A DNA stretch of 64,000 nt from CAZTCJ01 sp964612085. Lineage in GTDB: Bacteria; Pseudomonadota; Alphaproteobacteria; JAJFIK01. The position numbers and the translations under genes are program-made. The number at the start of each line of letters is the position of its first letter. Position 1 is the first letter of the stretch. The DNA is taken from assembly GCA_964612085.1 (NCBI GenBank), contig CAZTCJ010000001.1, positions 75,216 to 139,215 on the forward strand, written 5' to 3'. Below, piece after piece: positions 7,998-17,166 of this stretch. Below the pieces are notes generated by a model that saw only the letters and a list, made by a program, of their open reading frames with translations, was not told the origin of the DNA and made no database searches.

Positions 7998-9689
7998 ATG
8001 TCCACTATTTTCAGCCGCTGGTTGATGCTCGCCGCCGCCGGATTGGGGCTCGCGGCCTGCGCGTCCATGCCCCCGGGCGAGACAGCCGATGCGGTGTTTC
8101 TGGGCGGCCCCATCTACACCGCCAATGACGAGTCGCCCATGGCCGAGGCCGTCGCCATCCGTGGGCAGACCATCGTCTATGTGGGCGATGAGCGCACGGC
8201 GCGCCGCATGGCCCGCTCGGACGACGCCATCATCGATCTCGGCGGCGCGGCGCTTTATCCGGGCTTCACCGACGCCCATGCCCATCTCATCGGCATCGGC
8301 CAGCGGGAACTGACCCTCAACTTGGAAGACACGGGATCGCTTGCCGATCTGGTCGCGCGCGTGGGCGCAGAAGTGGCGAAGACGCCGGAAGGTCGGTTGA
8401 TTTTCGGGCGCGGCTGGATCGAAACCCATTGGCCCGAAGGGCGCTTCCCGGTGCGGGCCGATCTCGACGCGGTCTCGCCCAACCATCCCGTCCTGCTCAT
8501 TCGGGCCGATGGTCATGCCCTGGTGGCGAACTCCAAGGCCTTGGAAATGGCCGGCGTGACCGCCGATACGCCGGACCCGGACGGCGGTCAGATCCTGCGC
8601 GACGCGTCAGGCGAGCCCACGGGCATGCTGATCGATAATGCGGAAACGCTCGTCGCCGGTCTGATGGCCGAACCGACGGAGGCGGACAAGCTGGCGGCCA
8701 TCGCCAAGGCGGCGGAAGTTTACATCCCGCGGGGCTGGACCGGACTTCACGCCATGTCGGTGGACCCGGACAATGTGGCCCTCATCGAACAGGCCTCAGG
8801 CGACGGTAGCCTGCCCTTGCGCGCTTATCTCTCAATCAATCCCCCCGGAGGCCCGGCCCTGTTCGAAAAGGGCCCGCGCAAAACTGAAAACGGCCGGGTC
8901 ATCACCCGCGCGGTCAAACTGTATGTGGACGGAGCGCTGGGCTCGCGCGGCGCGGCCCTGCTTGAGCCCTATAGCGACGCCGAGGGCACGGGGCTCCTGC
9001 TCATGAGAAAGGACGAGGCCCTGCCCTTTTTGCGCAAGGCGCTTGCGGCGGGCATCCAGATCAACACCCATGCCATCGGTGACAAGGGCAACCGGCTGGT
9101 GCTCGACTGGTATGAAGAGAGTTTCGCCGCCGTGCCGCCCGGGGACCGCGCCGTGCCTGAGCCCCGCTGGCGTATCGAACACGCGCAAGTGCTGGACCCG
9201 GACGATATCCCGCGTTTCGCGGAATTGGGCGTGATCGCCTCCATGCAGCCCTCCCATGCCATCGGCGATCTGCATTTCGCGCCGTCCCGCCTCGGCGAAG
9301 ACCGTCTTGTCGGCGCCTATGCCTGGAAGAGCCTGGTGGAGAGCGGCGCGATCATCGCAGGCGGCTCCGACGCGCCAGTGGAAAAAGGCGATCCGCTGAT
9401 CGAATTCTACGCCACCGTGGCGCGCCGGGACCTTGAAGGGTTCTCCGGACCCGGATGGCATCCGGAAGAAGCGCTCGACCGGCAGACCGCGCTCAAGCTC
9501 TTCACCCTATGGCCCGCTTATGCCTCCTTCCAGGAAGACACGCTGGGCAGCATCGAGCCGGGCAAACAGGCGGATTTCACGGTCTTCTCGGCCGACATCA
9601 TGACCATTCCGGAAGACGAGATCCCGCAGGCGAAAGCGGTCATGACCGTGATCGGCGGCGCGATCGTCCATACGGATTTCGATTTCTGA
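7998..9689 (+). CDS. Lipoprotein amidohydrolase (Amidohydro_3, YtcJ-like)
   Basis: A 563-residue metal-dependent hydrolase of the Amidohydro_3 group. It starts with a lipoprotein signal peptide whose lipobox is LAAC (Cys21), so it is probably anchored in a membrane facing the periplasm. The TIM-barrel metal ligands are visible as DAHAHL, the later NTHAIGD and RIEHAQ histidines, and GSDAPVE near the end; the C-terminal strand segment GSIEPGKQADF is typical of the family. Relatives hydrolyse N-substituted amides or formyl groups, though most are uncharacterised. Its 3' end is 12 bases from the convergent sugar transporter. Confidence 0.9.
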   Translation: MSTIFSRWLMLAAAGLGLAACASMPPGETADAVFLGGPIYTANDESPMAEAVAIRGQTIVYVGDERTARRMARSDDAIIDLGGAALYPGFTDAHAHLIGIGQRELTLNLEDTGSLADLVARVGAEVAKTPEGRLIFGRGWIETHWPEGRFPVRADLDAVSPNHPVLLIRADGHALVANSKALEMAGVTADTPDPDGGQILRDASGEPTGMLIDNAETLVAGLMAEPTEADKLAAIAKAAEVYIPRGWTGLHAMSVDPDNVALIEQASGDGSLPLRAYLSINPPGGPALFEKGPRKTENGRVITRAVKLYVDGALGSRGAALLEPYSDAEGTGLLLMRKDEALPFLRKALAAGIQINTHAIGDKGNRLVLDWYEESFAAVPPGDRAVPEPRWRIEHAQVLDPDDIPRFAELGVIASMQPSHAIGDLHFAPSRLGEDRLVGAYAWKSLVESGAIIAGGSDAPVEKGDPLIEFYATVARRDLEGFSGPGWHPEEALDRQTALKLFTLWPAYASFQEDTLGSIEPGKQADFTVFSADIMTIPEDEIPQAKAVMTVIGGAIVHTDFDF

Positions 9690-9701
9690 ACCGAACGTGC
9701 T

Positions 9702-11186
9702 CTAGCCCGGCATGTCCTCCAGTTCCACGCCCCGGGTTTCGTGTACGGCCCTCAGCACAAAGAAGATTGAGAGCACGGCAAAGACCGTATAAACCCCATA
9801 AGCGCCCGCCAGGCCGATCCCCGCCAGAAGCAGCGGGAAGGTCATGGTCACGCCGAAATTGGAGCCCCACTGGAACAGGCCCGAGACCGCCAGGCCCGAT
9901 CCCCGGATCTGGTTGGGGAACATCTCGCCCAGCATGACCCACATGACAGGGCCCCAGGAGAAGTTGAAAAGCGCCGCATAAGCCACCACCGTGATCAGCG
10001 CCAGTGTGCCCATTTCCGGCGTCAGATCGAGCACGCTGGTCTCGACCACGGTAGTCTGCGCGATCACCGTGCCGTTCATCATGACACTGCCCGCTTCAAG
10101 CACACTGCCCGCTTCCACCAGCGTGCCGGTGGCGAAAACATAGGCCACGATGCCGAGCGTCACCGCCATGCCGAAAGAGCCGATCAGCAAAAGCGGCTTG
10201 CGGCCGATCTTGTCGATCAGCATCAGGGATATCAGACAAGACAGGATCGAGACCGTTCCCATGATGACATTGGTCAGAAGCGCATCGGCTTCGGAAAAGC
10301 CCGCCGCCTGCCACAACACAGCCCCGTAATAAAACACCACATTGATGCCCACGAGCTGCTGAAAACTGGCGAGACCGATGCCGACCCAGACAATGCTCCG
10401 TACCCGGCCCGTGCCCTTGTCGATCAGATCGGACAGGCGGGGCTTGTGATCGCTGGCGATGGATTGCTGGATCTCGGCCACCTTGCGCTCGGCCGCCTGC
10501 GCCCCGAACAGCGTGGTCAGCACGGCCTGGGCCCGCTCGCGCCGGTCTTTGATCATGAGAAACCGGGGACTTTCGGGAATGGTAAACAGCAGGATGAAGA
10601 ACAGGGCGGCGGGCACCATCTCCATCCAGAACATCCAGCGCCAGGCTTCGAAACCCAGCCAGAACGTGTCGGTGGATGCCCCAGCCGCGCCCGCCAGCAG
10701 GTAATTACTGAAAAAGGCGGAGGTCAGCCCGACAATGATCGCGATCTGCTGAATAGTGATCAGCCGCCCACGGACGGATGCGGGCGCCACTTCGCTGATA
10801 TAGGCAGGCGCCATGACGCTCGCCGCCCCCACCGCGAAGCCGCCCAGCAAACGATATATGACGAATTCGAACGATCCGTTGGCGATCCCCGATCCCCAGG
10901 CGCTGACCAGGAAAAGCAGGCCCGCCGCCATCATCAGGGTGCGGCGCCCGAACAGATCCGCCAGCCGCCCGGCGAAAAAGGCGCCGATGGCGCAACCGAG
11001 CAGCATGGACGCCACATTGAAGCCGGTGCCCACCGTGTCCGACTGAAAGGCCTGCTGAAGCCCGTCAACGGTGCCGTTGATAACCCCGGAATCGAACCCG
11101 AACAGAAAACCGCCGATGGTCGCCACCAGCGAAATGGCGATGACCAGGGAAAAATTGGTCCGTTCGGCGCTCTCGTGTGCTGACAT
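9702..11186 (-). CDS. Sugar porter family MFS transporter
   Basis: A 494-residue, 12-helix inner-membrane sugar transporter. Diagnostic sugar porter motifs are GFLFGFDSGVINGT in helix 1, GRLADLFGRR after helix 2, PESPRFL at the end of the first half, DKIGRKPLL after helix 8 and GPVMWVMLGEMFPNQIRG in helix 10. It ends in VHETRGVELED, a variant of the usual PETKG tail. I start it at the ATG at 11186, which has AGGGGG nine bases upstream; a longer reading to 11225 lacks support. It lies divergent to a secreted GH3 glycosidase, suggesting that this pair releases and imports a hexose. The substrate is unknown. Confidence 0.92.
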   Translation of the reverse strand: MSAHESAERTNFSLVIAISLVATIGGFLFGFDSGVINGTVDGLQQAFQSDTVGTGFNVASMLLGCAIGAFFAGRLADLFGRRTLMMAAGLLFLVSAWGSGIANGSFEFVIYRLLGGFAVGAASVMAPAYISEVAPASVRGRLITIQQIAIIVGLTSAFFSNYLLAGAAGASTDTFWLGFEAWRWMFWMEMVPAALFFILLFTIPESPRFLMIKDRRERAQAVLTTLFGAQAAERKVAEIQQSIASDHKPRLSDLIDKGTGRVRSIVWVGIGLASFQQLVGINVVFYYGAVLWQAAGFSEADALLTNVIMGTVSILSCLISLMLIDKIGRKPLLLIGSFGMAVTLGIVAYVFATGTLVEAGSVLEAGSVMMNGTVIAQTTVVETSVLDLTPEMGTLALITVVAYAALFNFSWGPVMWVMLGEMFPNQIRGSGLAVSGLFQWGSNFGVTMTFPLLLAGIGLAGAYGVYTVFAVLSIFFVLRAVHETRGVELEDMPG

Positions 11187-11456
11187 TGGCGCTGCCCCCT
11201 GATGTAAATTTTTCAAGGCTCTCAACCCTGCCCTGTTTCCGTGATCTTACGGGTTTTGGCCAGGTTCGGCCATATGGGCTGACAGCCTTGTGAAAAGCCG
11301 CCCCTGGTTCCGGATCCTGGGGGCGGCGAGCGGATGCGCTTCTTTAAGGGGAATAAATTTTTGTTAAAACAACCAATACCTGCCCCGCATCTGGAATCAT
11401 CGCCGATACTCCTCAAAGATAAGCAAGATGGGATTTTGGCTTTGGCGGATGGAACT

Positions 11457-13451
11457 GTGTTCAAGCAATCGGCGGGCCGCTCAGGCAGCGCGTTTTTGGG
11501 GATCATCCTACTGATGACGATTATGCTGGGCGGCTTGCCCAAAGCCTTCGCGGCGTGTGACGGCGGCGTGCCGGGCACGGTCCATCCGGACTGCTGGCCG
11601 AAAGGTCAAAGCGGCGTACCGCGGGATCCGGCACTGGAGCGGCGGATCGCCACGCTCCTGGACGGCATGACGCTTGAGGAAAAAGTCGGGCAGATCATCC
11701 AGGCCGATATCGGCTCGGTGACGCCCGATGATGTGGCGCGCTACAAACTCGGCTCCATTCTGAACGGCGGAGACTCCGCCCCCGGAGGAAATCTGCGGGC
11801 CGAACCGCAGGCCTGGCTCGATCTGGCCGACGCCTTCTGGGACGCCTCGAAGGGGCCAGACGGCACGGGCCTTCCCGCCCTGTGGGGCACGGACGCGGTC
11901 CACGGCCACGCCAATATCAAGGGCGCGACGATCTTTCCCCACAATATCGGCCTGGGCGCGGCGCGAGATCCGGATCTGATCCGGCGCATCGGCGCCATCA
12001 CGGCCCTGGAAATCGCGGTGACGGGTCTTGACTGGACCTTCGCGCCCGTGGTCGCCGTGCCGCGAGATGACCGCTGGGGACGGACCTATGAGGGGTATTC
12101 GGAGGATCCGGCGCTGGTGGCGGACTATGCCCGTCAGATGGTCATCGGCCTGCAAGGCGAACCGGGGACGGACGGCTTTCTGGGCGCGGACAAGGTGATC
12201 GCCACCATGAAGCATTTTCTGGGTGACGGCGGCACCAAGGACGGCGTGGACCAGGGCGATACGCTGGCCAGCGAGGCGGCCTTGCGGGATATCCATGCCG
12301 CCGGCTATCCCCCGGCCATCACTGTCGGTGTGCAGACCGTCATGGCGTCATTCAATAGCTGGCATGGGCGTAAACTGCATGGCCGCAAGGATCTGTTGAC
12401 CGACGTGCTGGTGGACCGCTTCGGCTTCGACGGTTTCGTGGTGGGCGACTGGAACGGCCATGGCCAGGTGGAGGGCTGTTCGAATACGGACTGTCCGCAA
12501 TCCTTCACGGCGGGCGTCGATATGTATATGGCGCCGGACAGTTGGGAAGGGCTGTATGCCTCCACCCTCACCCATGTCCGTTCCGGGCGGATCCCCATGG
12601 ACCGTCTCGACGAGGCCGTCGCCCGTATCTTGCGGGTCAAGCTGCGCGCCGGTCTTCTGGAGAAAGGCCGTCCGTCCTCGCGGCCGTTCGCGGGGCAGTT
12701 CGATCTGCTGGGCTCGGAGGATCACCGGGCCGTGGCCCGCGAGGCAGCGCGCAAGTCCCTTGTCCTGCTCAAGAATGACGGCGTTCTGCCGCTCCGGCCC
12801 ACCGCCCGGATCCTCGTGGCCGGGGACGGCGCCAACCACATGGGCAAACAGACCGGCGGCTGGACTTTGTCCTGGCAAGGCGACGGCAATGAACGCGCCG
12901 ATTTCCCCAAGGCCCAGACCATTTTGGAAGGCTTGCGAGAGGCTGTCGAGACCATGGGCGGCACCATCGACCACCGGCGGGATGGCCGCTACCGGACGCG
13001 CCCCGACATAGCCATCGTGGTCTTCGGGGAAGATCCCTATGCGGAATTCAAGGGCGATCTGAAAACGCTCGACTACGCCCCGGACGACACGTCCGATCTG
13101 GACCTGTTGCGCCGGTTGCGGGACGACGGCATCCCCGTCGTGAGCGTTTTCCTGTCGGGCCGTCCGCTCTGGGTCAATCCGGAACTCAACGCCTCGAACG
13201 CCTTCGTGGCCGCCTGGCTGCCGGGGTCGGAAGGCGGCGCTGTCGCGGATCTCCTGATCGCAGGTAGGGATGGCACGCTGCGCCACGATTTCACGGGCCG
13301 CCTGTCCTTTTCCTGGCCCAACAGGCCGGATCAATATGATCTCAATCCTGAAGACCCCGGCTACGACCCCCTGTTCCCGCTCGAATACGGTCTGACGTAT
13401 AAAGACGATGGCCGCATCGCCGATCTGCCGGAAACACCGGGTTCGAACTAA
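11457..13451 (+). CDS. Secreted glycoside hydrolase family 3 (beta-glucosidase/glucanase)
   Basis: A GH3 enzyme with the (beta/alpha)8 domain carrying the catalytic nucleophile in VVGDWNGHG (Asp331 from the GTG start) and KHFLGDGGT and DDRWGRTYEGY substrate-site motifs, followed by the alpha/beta sandwich domain (RKSLVLLKNDGVLPL onward). This motif set matches the ExoP/Cel3-type glucan exohydrolases. Translation could begin at ATG 11334, but that puts 50 polar residues before the signal peptide. The GTG at 11457 gives a normal signal peptide (core LGIILLMTIMLGG, cleavage near AFA) and 664 residues. It lacks the extra C-terminal domain that makes many relatives about 850 residues long. Probably periplasmic. 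Confidence 0.88.
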   Translation: MFKQSAGRSGSAFLGIILLMTIMLGGLPKAFAACDGGVPGTVHPDCWPKGQSGVPRDPALERRIATLLDGMTLEEKVGQIIQADIGSVTPDDVARYKLGSILNGGDSAPGGNLRAEPQAWLDLADAFWDASKGPDGTGLPALWGTDAVHGHANIKGATIFPHNIGLGAARDPDLIRRIGAITALEIAVTGLDWTFAPVVAVPRDDRWGRTYEGYSEDPALVADYARQMVIGLQGEPGTDGFLGADKVIATMKHFLGDGGTKDGVDQGDTLASEAALRDIHAAGYPPAITVGVQTVMASFNSWHGRKLHGRKDLLTDVLVDRFGFDGFVVGDWNGHGQVEGCSNTDCPQSFTAGVDMYMAPDSWEGLYASTLTHVRSGRIPMDRLDEAVARILRVKLRAGLLEKGRPSSRPFAGQFDLLGSEDHRAVAREAARKSLVLLKNDGVLPLRPTARILVAGDGANHMGKQTGGWTLSWQGDGNERADFPKAQTILEGLREAVETMGGTIDHRRDGRYRTRPDIAIVVFGEDPYAEFKGDLKTLDYAPDDTSDLDLLRRLRDDGIPVVSVFLSGRPLWVNPELNASNAFVAAWLPGSEGGAVADLLIAGRDGTLRHDFTGRLSFSWPNRPDQYDLNPEDPGYDPLFPLEYGLTYKDDGRIADLPETPGSN

Positions 13452-13478
13452 GGCCTATGTCGATCAGAACGGTGCGGC

Positions 13479-14480
13479 TTACCGCATCTGAAGCTTGCGC
13501 TCCCAGGCGAACGCATGGCGCACGATCGTTTCCAGATCGTCATAGCGCGGATGCCAGTCGAGGGTCGCTCTGATCTTGCTGGTATCCGCGACCAGAAGGG
13601 CAGGATCTCCTTCGCGCCGTCCCTGGAACTGGCGTTCGATCCGGGTGCCGACCACCTTATCGACCGTGTCCAGAACGTCCAGCACCGAAAACCCTTTTGC
13701 GTAACCGCAATTGAGCACCCAGGAGCGGTCCGGTTCGGCGATCAGCTTGCGCAGAGCCGCCACATGGGCCTCGGCCAGGTCCGATACGTGGATGTAGTCC
13801 CTAACGCAGGTACCATCCGCTGTCGGATAATCCGTCCCGAAAACCGGAATGACCGGATGGTCTTGCAAAGCCGCCTGGACAGCGACCTTGATCAGATGGG
13901 TCGCGACGGGCGACGACTGGCCTGTCCGGTTCAGCGGATCCGCGCCCGCCACGTTGAAATAGCGCAGCGAGGCATAGTTGAAATCCTGAACGGCGGACTG
14001 GACCTTCAGGAATTCCTCCGTCAACAGTTTGGAGCGTCCATACGGATTGATGGGCCGGGGCGGCAGCGCTTCGGTGAGAGCGGTGCTGTCGCGCGCGCCA
14101 TAAATCGCCGCCGTCGAGGAAAACAGGAAATGCTTCACCCCGTGCTGGCAGGCATATTCGATCAGGCTGCTGCTCTTCGCCGTGTTGTTGTCGTAATATT
14201 TGAGCGGATCGCTCATGGACTCGCGCACCAGCGTGGAGCCGGCCATGTGGATGATCGCGCCGACAGTTTCACGATCCATAATGGACAGCATGAGGTCCTT
14301 GTCCGCGATATCCCCTTCGAAGAAAGAGGCCTCCTCGGGCACCGACGCCCTGCGTCCCGTGCACAGATTATCGATCACCGCGACGGGAAACCCGGCGTCC
14401 AGAAGCGCCAGGCAGACATGGCTGCCGATATAGCCCGCACCGCCCGTCACCAGGACGGTGCCCACGGAATCACTGCTCAT
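13479..14480 (-). CDS. galE: UDP-glucose 4-epimerase
   Basis: A 333-residue extended SDR. It has the NAD-binding TGGAGYIGSH at the N-terminus, SSTAAIYG containing the catalytic Ser/Thr, NPYGRSK with the Tyr-x3-Lys pair, RYFNVAGA and the VRDYIHVSDLAEAH signature of GalE. It interconverts UDP-glucose and UDP-galactose for the synthesis of surface glycans. The ATG at 14480 has AGGAC five bases upstream and is preferred to the upstream in-frame ATG at 14513. It stands alone, convergent with the GH3 gene 27 bases away. The 219 bases upstream (14481-14699) hold no recognisable gene. Confidence 0.95.
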   Translation of the reverse strand: MSSDSVGTVLVTGGAGYIGSHVCLALLDAGFPVAVIDNLCTGRRASVPEEASFFEGDIADKDLMLSIMDRETVGAIIHMAGSTLVRESMSDPLKYYDNNTAKSSSLIEYACQHGVKHFLFSSTAAIYGARDSTALTEALPPRPINPYGRSKLLTEEFLKVQSAVQDFNYASLRYFNVAGADPLNRTGQSSPVATHLIKVAVQAALQDHPVIPVFGTDYPTADGTCVRDYIHVSDLAEAHVAALRKLIAEPDRSWVLNCGYAKGFSVLDVLDTVDKVVGTRIERQFQGRREGDPALLVADTSKIRATLDWHPRYDDLETIVRHAFAWERKLQMR

Positions 14481-14699
14481 TTTGTCCTGTCTCGTTTTGA
14501 GAGAGAAAGGCACGCGAGCGGTGCCATCTCGAGCCGCCGATCAGCGGACTGCCGTTGCGTTCCCTCCGTTTTAGGACGTGCGTTTCGGCCTTGTCCAGCA
14601 GTTCGTTGCAAAGGCCCCTCTGTCCCGTTCCGGGACACACGGGTTAACGCGCGCGCAAGCATCGCCGAAGCCGATGCTCCCCATGGGAACGGCATAAAA

Positions 14700-14873
14700 T
14701 CAGGTCTTGACGCTGGCCACTATCTCAAGCGCCCGTTCCAAGGCGGCGACCCGGCCATTGGCGAAGCCGTGGGCATAGCCATCGGGCAATTTGGCGCTCG
14801 ATTTCAGATCGGCCCGCGCCGTTTCCAGTTCCGCTTCCAAAGCCGTGCGCACACGGTCGAGTGTATCGGGCAT
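14700..14873 (-). CDS. Small 57-residue protein coupled to the SLOG membrane gene
   Basis: A short reading frame, MPDTLDRVRTALEAEL onward and ending in LEIVASVKT. Its ATG overlaps the stop codon of the upstream SLOG-4TM gene by one base (TAATG), the classic arrangement for translational coupling. The first half is a predicted amphipathic helix, then a GYAHGFANGRVAALERALEI segment similar in style to short helical GxxxG-containing tails. No domain is recognised. I call it coding because of the coupling, the intact codon phasing and lack of other use for the stretch; conservation has not been tested. Confidence 0.6.
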   Translation of the reverse strand: MPDTLDRVRTALEAELETARADLKSSAKLPDGYAHGFANGRVAALERALEIVASVKT

Positions 14874-16816
14874 TATTCCGGCAGCTCCAGATGCTTGCGG
14901 CGGTGCACGAAGCGCCAGACGGAAACCTCATCGCTCATGATCTGGCAGGCATCTTCCAGATGCCGGGCCACATCCGCCAGATCGCCGCGCCGGGCGGCAT
15001 CCTCAAGACCGTGCTTGATGTCTTTCAACTGTCTGGCCGTCGCCTCGGAGCGTTCCGCCGTTTCCTGATATTCCCCATGGATGCGGATGGCGCGGGCGGC
15101 AACGCCAAAGGCCGGCAGGACGGCCCCGAAAAAAGTCACGAGGGCTTCGTCGAATTTTTTAAAGCCGGTGAACAGGCCAAGGCTCTGGCCGATCCAATGG
15201 CCGAAATAGGCGATACAGACGGCGATGGTCAGCATAAAGAGACCGGTGCCGATCCATTCGAGAGCGTCGTGGATGTTGTGCATGCGCTCGGCGTTGGTCT
15301 CGTGATAGCGGATTTGCCCGTCGATCTCGCTTGCCATCCCCACCTGGGCGATGCGATTGGGCAGGCGGTCAAGCGTGGGGCGGTTCGGCAAAGACATTTC
15401 GCGCACGCTCGCCCGGTAGTACCAGTTCACCCAGCGCGGCCCGGGCCGCACATCGAGACCCAGCGGCTGGACATTGGTGTCGGCGGTGCGCGATCCGGTC
15501 AAAGCGAGGACACGCAGGTGGCGCAAATGCTCCGCAAGCTGCCGGTAATCGAGGAACCGTTCATGCCAGCGCTCTTTGCGCCCCTTACGGATCAACAGAA
15601 GAATATAGAGAATGATTGCCAGTTCGACGGCGACAAGAAACGGCTTCACCCAGGACGGGGTGAGAACGCCGACGACCGCCACGAACACAGCAAGCGCGGA
15701 CAGGAGGTAAAGCAGAATAAAGCTCGACCGGTAGGCTTCGGACAGATAGACGGCGAGATTATCGGCCCAGGCGAAGCGCTTTTGAAGATTCTCCGCGACC
15801 CCGGCGGGCACGCCGAGGCCCTGCTTTTCGGTCTCCTGAAAATAGGCGGACCATTCGGTTTGGGTGGTTTCGGCATAAGGGGCAAGGGTCTTGTCCGGTT
15901 CCTTGTGCCGGTCGCCGAACAGTTTCATGAACCAGCGGTTCAAGGTGCCCCAATAGCGGGGCAGATCGAGGCGCTCCGTTTCCTGATAAAAATCGCGCAA
16001 GCGGTCATAGGCCTCACCGCCCGTGGGGCTTTCCTCCGTCACGCCTGCCTCTGCCGCGGGCTGGGGCGGAACGGTCAGCCGGCGCACTTCCTGGCGAATA
16101 CGCTCATAGGGCGGATCAAGATCGACGGCACTGGCGGACAGCCTTTCCGCGAGGGCATTGCGGCTTTCCTTGACGGGAATCAGGCGGATACTTTGCCCGT
16201 CCGGACTGATCCAGATCACCGGGATGCCCGCGCTGGAGGCCTGGGCGACGATATCGGCGGTTCCCCCCGGACCGTTGGCGGTAGCCCCGTCCCAAACCGC
16301 GATGACGATATCGCTCTGGCGCAAGGTGATGATGCCGGCCGTGCGATAGGCCAGATCGGCCTCTTCCGGCGTTTCCCGGGAGCCGTCGAGTTCGAACACC
16401 GCGCTCGCCCCATCGAGAAACCCGCGAAAGGCCTGCAAGGCCAGGTCCGATTCGAAATCCTTCGCATACGCCTCTTCGGCGAAGGGCAAAATGCATTGCA
16501 GATCGGCGCCGAGCCGTCCGCCCGCCAACGCCACCATCTGGTCCGCGCCTTCGGCCAGGGCCGAAATGATCCGGATCCGGCCTTTCGTCTCCCCGGCCGC
16601 CAAGGGCTGAAAGACGGACTCGTTCTCCCGGTAGACGGCCTCGAGCGTCTCCTGGATGGCTTTGAGCACACCCGTGAGCACGCCTTCCAGAGGCTTCGTG
16701 TCTTCCGGCAGCTTATTGAGCCGGTGGCCCGTCACCCCTACCCGCAGGACGAGACCGGGTTTGGGCGGGGCCGAACCGATATCCAGATCGATGGCCGTTT
16801 TCACAGTGTCGCTCAT
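14873..16816 (-). CDS. SLOG-like nucleotide-sensor domain fused to four membrane helices
   Basis: A 647-residue protein. Residues about 21-215 form a Rossmann-like SLOG (DprA/LOG superfamily) domain: LVLRVGVTGHRL opens the first strand, RIISALAEGADQ follows, then a DIVIAVWDGATANGPGGTA motif and PVIWISPDG. The rest contains two helical hairpins, at about 366-409 and 521-578, separated by a soluble segment, and a charged helical tail. This combination resembles the SLOG-plus-2TM (SLATT, DUF4231-like) proteins proposed by Burroughs, Aravind and colleagues (2015) as nucleotide-activated membrane effectors. The start at 16816 has GAGG six to seven bases upstream. Function, ligand and any partner are unknown; the fold assignment is by motif only. 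Confidence 0.75.
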   Translation of the reverse strand: MSDTVKTAIDLDIGSAPPKPGLVLRVGVTGHRLNKLPEDTKPLEGVLTGVLKAIQETLEAVYRENESVFQPLAAGETKGRIRIISALAEGADQMVALAGGRLGADLQCILPFAEEAYAKDFESDLALQAFRGFLDGASAVFELDGSRETPEEADLAYRTAGIITLRQSDIVIAVWDGATANGPGGTADIVAQASSAGIPVIWISPDGQSIRLIPVKESRNALAERLSASAVDLDPPYERIRQEVRRLTVPPQPAAEAGVTEESPTGGEAYDRLRDFYQETERLDLPRYWGTLNRWFMKLFGDRHKEPDKTLAPYAETTQTEWSAYFQETEKQGLGVPAGVAENLQKRFAWADNLAVYLSEAYRSSFILLYLLSALAVFVAVVGVLTPSWVKPFLVAVELAIILYILLLIRKGRKERWHERFLDYRQLAEHLRHLRVLALTGSRTADTNVQPLGLDVRPGPRWVNWYYRASVREMSLPNRPTLDRLPNRIAQVGMASEIDGQIRYHETNAERMHNIHDALEWIGTGLFMLTIAVCIAYFGHWIGQSLGLFTGFKKFDEALVTFFGAVLPAFGVAARAIRIHGEYQETAERSEATARQLKDIKHGLEDAARRGDLADVARHLEDACQIMSDEVSVWRFVHRRKHLELPE

Positions 16817-17166
16817 GCGGGGCCTCGTGCCTCTCTTCGCGGTGGACCGGTCCCGCCGCGTCTTGAACACAGGGATACAGCATAGTCCGGCTTTGCCGGG
16901 ATGAGGAAGAGATGCAGACAGCCGGCGCATAAGACGGATGATCGCCCAAAAGGCGCATTCGTCCCATCTCAAGCGCGGTTTATCGCATACCGCCAAAAAG
17001 CCGGACGTTTTTCATCTTCAGCTCTCACCGGAACCATGATAGCTTTTTCTTAATTGCGCGGGGATCTTCCGGTACGAAACAAACCAACATCCGGCAACCC
17101 ACGCGCTTTGAAACAAACCGTATTTTGGGGTTGAGCGGCAACCGTAACGTTCATGGGAGTGCCGCA
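16817..17166. other. Intergenic region between the SLOG gene and a small secreted-protein gene
   Basis: No gene is supported here. The stretch must hold the promoter of the minus-strand SLOG gene and that of the plus-strand small gene. Near its right end the decamer GAAACAAACC occurs twice as a direct repeat, at 17076-17085 and 17110-17119, 34 bases apart (about three helical turns), which would suit a regulator-binding site. Confidence 0.45.
17076..17119 (+). repeat. Direct repeat of GAAACAAACC, candidate operator
   Basis: Two identical decamers begin at 17076 and 17110. They lie 48-90 bases upstream of the ATG at 17167. The spacing of 34 bases puts them on the same face of the helix. Role inferred only from position. 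Confidence 0.35.

Noticed and set aside
14861..16885. 674-codon plus-strand frame opposite the SLOG gene
   Set aside because: Composition is typical of antisense reading. The opposite strand has coherent domain motifs, helices and a proper ribosome site.
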